NCBI RefSeq assembly: GCF_011075055.1
Contig: NC_058151.1
Span: 14,575,800-14,639,799, forward strand
Source of the DNA: Mangifera indica
Taxonomy: Eukaryota > Streptophyta > Magnoliopsida > Sapindales > Anacardiaceae
Length of the DNA stretch: 64,000 nucleotides
Reading direction: 5' to 3'
Position 1 is the stretch's first letter. Each line of letters starts with the position of its first letter. A program made the translations under genes and the position numbers. The notes beneath the pieces are model-generated. The model saw only the letters and a program-made list of their open reading frames with translations, was not told the DNA's origin and made no database searches. Below are positions 24,152 through 32,420 of the stretch, in pieces.

Positions 24152-25135
24152 ATGGGGCTTCTCACCTTTACCGCTGCCGGCAGTGGCTTCATTCTGATCG
24201 GTGTATGGGAATCTCTTTCCTCTGTAAACCCATCTAGAAGTCAGCTCTCCGATCCATCAAAATCTCAACTTTCTGACACAGATAAAGAAAGGAAAGACCT
24301 TTACTCATCTGTTTTGAGTTTCATCGTTGTTTGTGTTTTTTCGTCTCTGTTTGTGTTGAACTCTTTGGTTTCCGTGTTGAATGCTGTGAATTTGAGTGAC
24401 AGAATTGGTTCAGCCCTTCAATTACCAGTTCTGGCTGTTGTGTCTTTGTTTTTTCTTTATTCGGTTCTTGGTTTGTTGATGAGTTATAGAAGTTCTTTGT
24501 CCTTGCCTTCTTCGGTTCTTGATTTGGTTCTTCTCTTTGCTTTTGTGGAGGAGTTTTTGTTGTATTATTTGCAAAGGAAGGACACAAGCGGGATTGAGAA
24601 TCGCTATTTTGATCTCTTGCTTGTACCGATTTTAGGATGTGTGATTTCAACTGTTCTTGGCTTGAGATCGATGAGTTCAGGATCAAATTTTGCAAGATTG
24701 GGTCGTGGGGTTGGGCTGATTTTGCAAGGAATGTGGTTTCTGCAAATGGGGTTGTCTTTTTACACTAACTTGATTGCTCATGGATGCTCTTTGCATGAAA
24801 AGAGTAGAGGGAATTATACTATAAGGTGTAAGAGTCATGAAGATTATCATAGAGCTAGAGCTATAGCTACACTTCAGTTTAACTGCCATCTTGCGTTGCT
24901 TGTGGCTTTGGTTGTGGGGTTTTATTCAGTGACGGCAAAAAGGAACGGAATTCGTGGTAATGGTGACTTTATAAAATATAGGCCGCTTGGAGCTGAAATG
25001 CAGCCTATGGAGGTTGTGAGTAATTTCACATTGGATTCTGATGAGGATGACATAAGAGAAGAGGAGAATGTCGCAAAGCCAAAGGTCGAAGTAGGTGTAA
25101 ATGGTCTTGAGAATGGTCATGGTTCGCATGAGTGA
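24152..25135 (+). CDS. DUF716 / TMEM45-like multi-pass membrane protein, 327 aa
   Basis: An intronless frame of 327 codons. Its start MGLLTFTAAGSGFILIGVWE fits the DUF716 (TMEM45) N-terminus, with a glycine-rich first helix. Seven hydrophobic segments can be seen near residues 6-22, 50-75, 92-112, 118-140, 152-172, 185-210 and 242-262. The central EEFLLYYLQRKD, LQGMWFLQMG and HGCSL elements and a conserved histidine in the sixth segment area fit the family. The C-terminal tail (about 280-327) is acidic and cytosol-like. Plant members are sometimes linked to virus or stress responses, but no function is shown by the sequence. The stop lies 137 bp before the left end of the composite retroelement, so its natural 3' UTR or polyadenylation region has probably been interrupted. 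Confidence 0.85.
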   Translation: MGLLTFTAAGSGFILIGVWESLSSVNPSRSQLSDPSKSQLSDTDKERKDLYSSVLSFIVVCVFSSLFVLNSLVSVLNAVNLSDRIGSALQLPVLAVVSLFFLYSVLGLLMSYRSSLSLPSSVLDLVLLFAFVEEFLLYYLQRKDTSGIENRYFDLLLVPILGCVISTVLGLRSMSSGSNFARLGRGVGLILQGMWFLQMGLSFYTNLIAHGCSLHEKSRGNYTIRCKSHEDYHRARAIATLQFNCHLALLVALVVGFYSVTAKRNGIRGNGDFIKYRPLGAEMQPMEVVSNFTLDSDEDDIREEENVAKPKVEVGVNGLENGHGSHE

Positions 25136-25271
25136 GGTAAATGATTAGATTCAATACTGTTTTGACTGATTAATAGATCATTGTAAACTCTATTCTTTTA
25201 TGATGTCGTTGACTTTGTATAAAAGCGTTGAGAAATTGGGACAAAGTGTTTGTTGTTATGTTGATTTGCTT

Positions 25272-25836
25272 TGTTAGGAACCCAGCATTTATTCAATCAA
25301 AACACAAAATACATAATAACTAAAATATTTCATTACTAAAAATATTACAAGATAAACCGAATAGTTCGAGGAATTCGGAACCTCCCATTTTCCGGTCATT
25401 CGAGACGCCGGAGATCTCCCATTTTCCGGCCATTCGAGGCGCCGGAGACCTCCCTAAATCAGCCAAAGGTGGCTGCCTTCAAACCCAAACCCTAATATTT
25501 TCTTCTCTTCTTCTTCTTCTTCTATTTTGGTTTTCCTCTTCTTCTCATTTTGCGCTTTCGAACTTATTTCTTCCTGTGATGATTTTTCTTCAAGTCAGCC
25601 TCCATGAACATTTTCCGGCGACTCATCACTTTTCCGACCATCATCTATCTTCTCCGTTGGATCGAACGCGCTCTGATACCATTTGTTAGGAACCCAGCAT
25701 TTATTCAATCAAAACACAAAATACATAATAACTAAAATATTTCATTACTAAAAATATTACAAGATAAATCGAATAGTTCGAGGAATTCGGAACCTCCCAT
25801 TTTCCGGTCATTCGAGACGCCGGAGATCTCCCATAT
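25272..25836 (-). mobile_element. element A: short TRIM-like LTR retroelement, 5' LTR truncated
   Basis: Two direct copies of at least 151 bp (25272-25422 and 25684-25834) differ at one position by eye (AAACCG versus AAATCG). Between them, at 25670-25681, is GCTCTGATACCA, the complement of the tRNA-iMet primer-binding site TGGTATCAGAGC, two bases from the right-hand LTR. On the minus strand the order is therefore truncated 5' LTR, PBS, about 180-250 bp interior, 3' LTR. The interior has a pyrimidine-rich tract (25500-25525 region) that on the minus strand is purine-rich and may be the polypurine tract. A 35-bp segment is tandemly doubled inside the left LTR (from about 25381). No protein is encoded. 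The inner end of the left LTR could not be fixed. Confidence 0.7.
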
Positions 25837-26492
25837 TGATACGTACCTGGTCTGCTCAGCCTGCTTCCTGGAGTCTTCTGTTGGCCTGATTTTCCCTATG
25901 CAGGAGAACTCTACCCAGTTCAGCAGAAACTACCTCCAGAAACAGCTCGGTCCCAGCAGCAGAATATCTTTCCAAACAGAAATCGCAACCAACTATGTAA
26001 TTCAGTATATGAACAAGTTAATTGAATCAACAACACAATAACTTCTAATCATTTGTATTAATTCAGAATATTGCCATGAATACCACTGATCTTCTACAGT
26101 ATTCAGTTCAATAATATTAATACAATTTGACATGCCATCAAAACCCAGCACAAAAGTACATAACCAAAATCTCTCCCTGCAGTCATCCAAACCCCGAGAG
26201 GTTGGCCCTTCCTTCTAGTTCTCTTTCTTCTTAATTCCCTCCCTTTTTCTCTTCCTTCTCCCTTTTATAACATGACTTCCACTATTGCTTTCCCGCTCTT
26301 GAAGTGCCACATCAGCTACAGAAGTTGTTATGGTACTTTTTGGCTTATGCTGCAAGCTTGCTGCTTCATCCTTTGTTGCACTGGACTGCTGCTTCTGCTC
26401 CATTTGGTTGATCTCCCGTGGCTTTACTTGAGTTGCTGCTAACATTCCCTTTTTTGTTAGCTTTATTTCTTATGTAGACCTTCGTCCTAACA
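25837..26492 (-). repeat. element B 3' LTR (656 bp)
   Basis: Starts TGATACGTACC and ends CCTAACA on the plus strand. Identical to 28751-29406 except for two substitutions found by eye (GAAGTTG versus AAAGTTG, and GCTTTAT versus GCTCTAT). The near identity indicates recent insertion. Confidence 0.95.
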
Positions 26493-28723
26493 TTGCCCCG
26501 CCCATCCAGAGGCACCTTGTCCTCAAGGTGCGATTGGGGAAAAAGTCTTGGGGCGGACAACACACGACCTTCCACTTTGCAAGTTTTGGAGCGACAAGGG
26601 CGACGTACTCTCTTTCGATCATTCGCACTAAGGCTCTCGCACCCATCAAGACTTCCATTTCCATTGTTTCTGCTGGATGAAATTTCCTCAAGCACAACAG
26701 TAAACTCTAGCTTATTGCGGGGAAGGGGACCAACAGTAAATAAACTCTTCTCCGCATCGTATGCAAAGTCCTCTCCAGCTAACTCATTATCATAGGTCTC
26801 TTGCACTCTGTCAATTACTCGTCTTCCATTACCCTTGCCATCAACAGGACGACCCTCCTCATATGAGAGGGAAACACTATAATGGAAGAAGTGACCATTA
26901 ACATTGGTAACATTAACTTTGAAGTGAGTTGTAAGCACAACAATCTTTTGCCCTTTAGATCCAAGGCCACGCTTCGATATTGGAAGCCTCACCACCTTTT
27001 TCTTAAATGGTTCAGGTTCCACCTTTGTTGGAGTGAAATCTGGTGGAATTACTAGTGGAGGTAGTGGCAATGCATCATCTGTCCCATTTCCTTTATGGCC
27101 TCCATTTCCTTCGTGAGCCTCATTCCCTTCATGAGGTATCCCTTTAATTTTCTTCTTCTTTGATTTGGCCTCTTTCTCTTCGTCAGTTTCTTCAACGGCA
27201 CTTACCTCTATTTCCTTTACCTTTTCAAGCTCAGGAGACTCAAAGTTTGTGAACACTTCATTTGCAGTCTCAACTTTGACAGATTTTCCAGCACTATAGC
27301 TATCCGAATAATTTTCGCTATTCCTATGAATTTCAATTTTAACAATGTTCACTCTATTTTCTTTGAGAAAAGATAAAAAGCTATCACGCCTGTCATCTGT
27401 CGGTCGGTAATGCCCATTATCTGTATCAGTTTGGATACGAATATCAAGGTCAACAGCTTCTTTCAAAAGCTCAGGCTTAGTAACAGAAAGAAACCGCAGC
27501 TTGTCCACAGCATCACTTGCATTGCTAATAAGCTCACGCAGGAACACTTCTTTGTTACTGTACAAGCTATTAACAATAAGGTCTATGAGTCGACTAACCT
27601 CTGCTTGATATTCGTATTTCTCAGGTGGAGGTGAGGATGATGTGTCAGATGCTGTTGCAGTTGACTCATATCGGCTGCCCAAAAACAAACCATTCTTTTT
27701 CAAATTTAATTCAGTCGAATAACAGATAGTACCCGATTGCCTAGCTGTTAACACTGAATACCATCTGAGTTTGGTATCACTCTCTAATACCGAGTCCCCG
27801 GGTTGACTGCTGCCGCTAATAGGTGCGACAGTTGCACTTCGAAGGTAGCGCGCACTTCTGTGGCACAGAACAGTTGAAGCCGAACGCTTGGTGAGCTTGT
27901 GCATGATCGCAAAGTTTCGAAAGAGTGTTTGTGAAATGAGTGATTCCGTGAGTTGCAAGCGAGTCGAACTGGTGAAATACTTATATAAAGGCAGTTGCAG
28001 TAGGGTTGTTGATTGAGGTTTCTGTAAAATAAGATTTTGGGCTGAAATGTGGTTTTTTAGATATGAAATAGGTGTTGGCCTTGTTGATAAGTGATTGGAA
28101 ATGGGGTGGGTAAATGTTAAAGGGTTATTTGGGCCTGGGTCATATATTTTGGTTGGGTTAGTGGAGGGATTAATGAAAAATTGGGTTGGGTATTGAACTA
28201 GGTTTAATACTGATGGATTTTGGTTTAATGAGTCAAGTTTGGGCTGGGTAAATGGGTTATTGGGCCGGGTAGGGTTACAAACTCTTCTTTCTTCTCCCTT
28301 TCTTTCTTCATGGACGCCTCCTTCTCCAGAATTCAGCATCTTCATCCAAGGAACGCTGCAACCAGGTGAGAGAGTGAACTCCGGCAGTTGGATCTCGTTG
28401 GCATCGTCCACTTTTTCATTGTATATTGCCGATTTCTTCTCTCCGTCACCCAAATCGACTATTTTCTCGCCAAAATTCTCAATCTCAGCCTCTTTCCTCT
28501 TTTTTTCACTGTCAAATACAATTAGGATGCCTTCATCATCCAGATCGCCTTCTTCCACCACAAGAATGGCCCATGATTTGCGTTTACAATCATGGTTCAG
28601 GTCCTCTTTGCCTTCACAGCGAGGACAAGTTCCGTTCGCCGTCAGTTGTCGGATTTCCCACTGAGTTAGTCGCCGGACCATCCACCATCGACCACCATTT
28701 TTTACGATGTCCACTTTTTCCAT
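26366..28723 (-). CDS. 785-codon fused frame: Gag zinc knuckle + HSP90 N-terminus + AGO4 N-domain + pol tail
   Basis: One uninterrupted frame fills almost the whole interior of element B. Residues 12-60 resemble the zinc-knuckle region of Ty3/gypsy Gag (RRLT..., then C33-x2-C36-x7-H44-x-C46 and a following acidic stretch). Residues 274-437 are the start of a mitochondrial-type HSP90 including its presequence and the HSP90 signature ([18 protein letters not shown], 388-405); the piece stops before the DxGxG nucleotide-binding motif, so it cannot be a complete ATPase. Residues about 440-540 are unidentified and Lys/Glu-rich. Residues about 545-717 match the N-terminal region of AGO4-clade ARGONAUTEs ([63 protein letters not shown]) and end before PAZ. 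Residues about 718-744 ([16 protein letters not shown]) resemble the end of gypsy-type pol, and the frame ends 42 codons inside the 3' LTR. Host segments are in sense orientation and, as far as seen, intronless, as expected for capture from mRNA. No RT, protease or integrase is present, so movement would need help in trans. Translation is not shown. Confidence 0.85.
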   Translation of the reverse strand: MEKVDIVKNGGRWWMVRRLTQWEIRQLTANGTCPRCEGKEDLNHDCKRKSWAILVVEEGDLDDEGILIVFDSEKKRKEAEIENFGEKIVDLGDGEKKSAIYNEKVDDANEIQLPEFTLSPGCSVPWMKMLNSGEGGVHEERKGEERRVCNPTRPNNPFTQPKLDSLNQNPSVLNLVQYPTQFFINPSTNPTKIYDPGPNNPLTFTHPISNHLSTRPTPISYLKNHISAQNLILQKPQSTTLLQLPLYKYFTSSTRLQLTESLISQTLFRNFAIMHKLTKRSASTVLCHRSARYLRSATVAPISGSSQPGDSVLESDTKLRWYSVLTARQSGTICYSTELNLKKNGLFLGSRYESTATASDTSSSPPPEKYEYQAEVSRLIDLIVNSLYSNKEVFLRELISNASDAVDKLRFLSVTKPELLKEAVDLDIRIQTDTDNGHYRPTDDRRDSFLSFLKENRVNIVKIEIHRNSENYSDSYSAGKSVKVETANEVFTNFESPELEKVKEIEVSAVEETDEEKEAKSKKKKIKGIPHEGNEAHEGNGGHKGNGTDDALPLPPLVIPPDFTPTKVEPEPFKKKVVRLPISKRGLGSKGQKIVVLTTHFKVNVTNVNGHFFHYSVSLSYEEGRPVDGKGNGRRVIDRVQETYDNELAGEDFAYDAEKSLFTVGPLPRNKLEFTVVLEEISSSRNNGNGSLDGCESLSANDRKRVRRPCRSKTCKVEGRVLSAPRLFPQSHLEDKVPLDGRGNVRTKVYIRNKANKKGNVSSNSSKATGDQPNGAEAAVQCNKG
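26493..26507 (-). other. polypurine tract of element B
   Basis: On the minus strand the 15 bases directly before the 3' LTR read GGATGGGCGGGGCAA, a purine-rich run suited to priming plus-strand synthesis. Confidence 0.6.
26573..27090 (-). other. captured AGO4-clade ARGONAUTE N-terminal segment
   Basis: About 172 codons corresponding to the N-terminus and N domain of AGO4/6/9-type proteins, which load 24-nt siRNAs and direct DNA methylation of transposons. PAZ, MID and PIWI are absent. The region just before it has three repeats of a HEGN-like unit (plus-strand 27095-27140), probably short tandem duplications around the original start codon. Confidence 0.85.
27406..27904 (-). other. captured mitochondrial-type HSP90 N-terminal segment
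   Basis: About 164 codons beginning at an internal ATG (27904) and including a Ser/Arg-rich mitochondrial presequence, [20 protein letters not shown] and [17 protein letters not shown], ending at DTDNG. This corresponds to plant HSP90-6/TRAP1-like proteins. About 30 codons before the ATG ([14 protein letters not shown]...) may be translated 5' UTR of the donor mRNA. Confidence 0.88.
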
Positions 28724-28736
28724 CCTCAGAATCGGT

Positions 28737-28748
28737 GCTCTGATACCA
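28737..28748 (-). other. primer-binding site of element B (tRNA-iMet)
   Basis: On the minus strand the sequence is TGGTATCAGAGC, complementary to the 3' end of initiator tRNA-Met, two bases (AT) inside the 5' LTR. The start codon of the long frame lies only 14 bases further on. Confidence 0.9.
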
Positions 28749-28750
28749 AT

Positions 28751-29406
28751 TGATACGTACCTGGTCTGCTCAGCCTGCTTCCTGGAGTCTTCTGTTGGCC
28801 TGATTTTCCCTATGCAGGAGAACTCTACCCAGTTCAGCAGAAACTACCTCCAGAAACAGCTCGGTCCCAGCAGCAGAATATCTTTCCAAACAGAAATCGC
28901 AACCAACTATGTAATTCAGTATATGAACAAGTTAATTGAATCAACAACACAATAACTTCTAATCATTTGTATTAATTCAGAATATTGCCATGAATACCAC
29001 TGATCTTCTACAGTATTCAGTTCAATAATATTAATACAATTTGACATGCCATCAAAACCCAGCACAAAAGTACATAACCAAAATCTCTCCCTGCAGTCAT
29101 CCAAACCCCGAGAGGTTGGCCCTTCCTTCTAGTTCTCTTTCTTCTTAATTCCCTCCCTTTTTCTCTTCCTTCTCCCTTTTATAACATGACTTCCACTATT
29201 GCTTTCCCGCTCTTGAAGTGCCACATCAGCTACAAAAGTTGTTATGGTACTTTTTGGCTTATGCTGCAAGCTTGCTGCTTCATCCTTTGTTGCACTGGAC
29301 TGCTGCTTCTGCTCCATTTGGTTGATCTCCCGTGGCTTTACTTGAGTTGCTGCTAACATTCCCTTTTTTGTTAGCTCTATTTCTTATGTAGACCTTCGTC
29401 CTAACA
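28751..29406 (-). repeat. element B 5' LTR (656 bp)
   Basis: Right-hand copy of the LTR. Transcription of the element would start here and run leftward. See 25837-26492 for the comparison. Confidence 0.95.
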
Positions 29407-29411
29407 TGCTT

Positions 29412-32400
29412 CCTGTTTTACGCTTTGATACTGTCTTCTGATGTTAATTTTACTGAAATTGTGCTTTGGTGGCTTGGTGCCTTGTTTATGCGCTTAATTC
29501 TCATTTCGATGCTGATGTTGAGCTGTTAATTATAGTTTAGTGAAAATCATCAATCAGGCTGTTCTGTATCTTAAAAATAATTGACAATACGATTATATAT
29601 TTTCAGATGAAAACTGAAAGGAATTGTCAGGGGCCATGGGTGCTCTTCCTAGAGGCATCATTTGGTTAAGAATAGTGTTGTTCATATGTATGCATTTATT
29701 TTATGAATTTTCTTGTTTCCCTTTGCTTTTCAATGATAAAAAAGTTGCAGTTAAGTGCAAACAAATTATTCTCTTATGAAACTTCCTTGTGAGTAGTTAG
29801 GTATGGCTAAAACTTCTTTCATGCTGCTGATCACCCCTGGGGTTTACTGTTGTCGGCATTGTTGCCACACCGATCAGATTTTCTGCTTAGTTGTGTTTCC
29901 CATTTATCATCACTTTTTCTAGTTGCATGCATCGGGCATTAGATTCACCAATGATCACACTGAATTAATAGGCTACACATACGCTATCAGGTTGTCTTCA
30001 TAATTTGTGATTATGTATTATGAGTTAATATCATATGTGATGTGAGTTTTTATGTCTGTTGGGAGTTTTGTTTAGATAATGGAAGTAATATGTCTAGTGA
30101 TTTATCTTTCCATAAGGTATTTTTGGTGGTATATATCTGTTTTATTATGAATTCATGCATTTCTTTGGTTTTGCTAACCAAGAAAATCAAGCAATTTGTG
30201 CTTTTAGAGGTGCAGGGTAGGTGGAGTGAGTTGTGAGGTATGTTAACGGTGTTCTCTGAAGTAACCCATACAGACAAAAAGATAAAAAGACTGAAGCAAG
30301 AATGAGTTCAACACAATAACTTGAGCTATCGGATAGAAGTTTAACATTAATCCTTAAATCTGGCATTGATCCCTGAACTGAGGCTCTTTAAGGGTTTCTT
30401 TAGGTTTACATAGCTACTTATTGGATTTTCTTGCAATAAATAGGGGCTTAAGATGAAAGTGCCGAACATCTCTGTTTTTAGCATGGCCATGTAGGGTAAA
30501 TTTGAGCTCAGCAAGTAATTTGTGCTTCTAGAGGTGCAGGGTGCATGGAGTGATACGTTATAATGCAACGAGCTCCTCTCTAGTAAACCTGTGATGAACC
30601 CTAGAAACTGCAGAACAAATTGTGCATAGGTTGAAAACTATTCAAAGTTTCATTTAAATCATTCATGATCAAGCAGGAAAGATGGAGTCAGTGCCAGAGG
30701 CTTGTTTGATAACTTGTATTTCTCCTTAAGGTTTTGTATGTATTACATAGTTCTTCTCAAATTCCTGAGAATACTGATTGTCATTTAAGGAGGGTTCACT
30801 GTTGCAATTGTTTCCAGGATCTTTTCCAGTATTTCAATTTCCTCTGATATATATATATATTTTTAATACTCTTTCCATGTCGCCAAGTAGTAGTGTTAGA
30901 CACGTGTGAGGCAGTGAAATATTCCTTGCTAGTAAGTGAAAAAAAAAAAAAATTGGCAGAGGTTACATCAGGAGTCTCGTTCTATCCAGGAATTTATTCC
31001 ACCCAAAATTAAAGACACCAGAAAGTGTTTTAAGTGGCACTGTGAAACATGTGGTAATACAGAATCATTGAAGCTCGAGCTGTACTGGAATTTATGGCAG
31101 AAGAGCATCTTCATCCATCAGCATGCAGCTTTTTTGCACACTTTCTGTTTGCTAGTTTGTTAAGAGAAGATCATTAAATAAAGGAAATTTTGGGAAATTA
31201 AATTCATATTAAATGGAAACAACAGATTGAAATTGAAAAGGTACGACCGGAAAAAGAGAAGATGAGATCCATGCTTTCAGAACTGAATTGGGCCTGTCAA
31301 GGGGCTAGCTTAGGTCTTTTCCTATTCAATACTGTTTAAATCGACTTTAAAGCAATATTCAATTGTACATATTTCTTATTAAATGGATTTTTTTTTAAAT
31401 CCCAGCAATGGCAAATCGAATTTGCAAAACTTTACAAAAACAATCCCCTAGTTTAACAACCAGGTCCTGATTAGACTAGTTGTATATCGACTGATCCCGT
31501 CTGGTTTCAAAATTGATGATATATTAAAGTTAACCATTTTACTGGACACATTTAAGGCAAAAGATCCATTTCATTCTGTCTCTGTTATTGCAACCTGACA
31601 TAAAATGAATTAAATCTCTTATTTCTCTTACTTGTAATCATATCAACCATGAATACTCGAGTCATACACAAGAAACAGAAGGCTTGAATTTGAATAAACT
31701 CTCCTAAACATTAAAGTCAGCGTGATCAACAAATGACATTGGCAATAGAGAGACTTGGACTGACGAGGAGAACAGAAGGTGTGAATGTGATGCTAAAGAT
31801 CAAAGAAATGGAAAGACTCAGACCTTGACCCAACCACAGCAATTGAGTCATGTCATTTCAGTGCCGGGTAAATCCCGTTAACTTCTCAGAAAGTCTTGTG
31901 TAGGACCAACTAATAAATTTGTCATTGTGAGAGCAAATATCATTTTTGTTACGATGATGTTGAAACCAAAAAAACGTATCTTTTACTTTGATTCAAGCTC
32001 AAAGTCTAATATTCTAATCTACATTTTTCTCCTCTTGATAATTACATTCTAGTCATATCATTAGTGCTCATACTCATTAATAGTTGCTAAAGAAAAGAAG
32101 AGAGAAGAAATTGCTCTTTGCTTACAACTTCTCTTCTAATTCTTGATCAACTTTGCTTAGTGCTGGTGAGAAATTATAAGGCTATTATACTTTTGATGCT
32201 GTCCATATGTATAGATTTTTTTTTTTTTTCCACAAGTTTTTGTTATTTTGTTATCCCATCTTATACGCTTGTAGCGTTAGGTTCAAGTAGGCAGTCGCAT
32301 ATTTATTGTAAATTTATTTTTCTTAGGTTCTAAATTTTTCATTGCTAAGTTTATCACCCTTTGTTTGCTTTTCATTTCCTTTGTTTTGCTTTTTCAAATA

Positions 32401-32420
32401 GAACAAAAAGGAAAAGGAAA
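29412..32420. other. intergenic region upstream of the NLR gene, no supported gene
   Basis: Contains an imperfect direct repeat around AATTTGTGCTTTTAGAGGTG (30192) and AATTTGTGCTTCTAGAGGTG (30519). Open frames are short and featureless. A T-rich tract at 32219-32231 and the proximal part up to 32420 belong to the 5' flank or leader of the NLR gene. Confidence 0.4.

Larger units (their letters stand above)
25272..29406 (-). mobile_element. composite LTR retroelement flanked by one 5-bp target-site duplication
   Basis: The outer ends begin TGTTAGG (25272) and end CCTAACA (29406). TGCTT stands directly outside both ends (25267-25271 and 29407-29411), as expected for one integrase-mediated insertion of the whole block. 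Inside are a short element A (25272-25836) and a 3.57-kb element B (25837-29406), both transcribed leftward. The junction between them is not a standard nested insertion: no part of element A lies to the right of B, and the two bases AT before B's LTR equal the two-base spacer between B's LTR and its primer-binding site. Confidence 0.75.

Noticed and set aside
26002..26445. Small open frames inside both LTRs (26002-26190, 26215-26445 and their copies at 28916-29359)
   Set aside because: Duplicated only because the LTRs are duplicated; no domain, and the region is LTR regulatory sequence.
28239..28743. Open frames on the plus strand across the retroelement interior (28239-28664, 28426-28743)
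   Set aside because: They are antisense shadows of the 785-codon frame, which carries the recognisable domains.
25837..29406. Element B as an ordinary intact gene with repeats around it
   Set aside because: The 656-bp direct repeats with TG...CA ends, adjacent tRNA-iMet primer site and polypurine tract identify an LTR retroelement; the HSP90 and AGO4 parts are both truncated.
32361..32420. Upstream in-frame ATG of the NLR gene (adds 20 residues)
   Set aside because: The extra peptide is hydrophobic then basic (RTKRKRK) and unlike the family; MGTELG at 32421 is the usual type of start.
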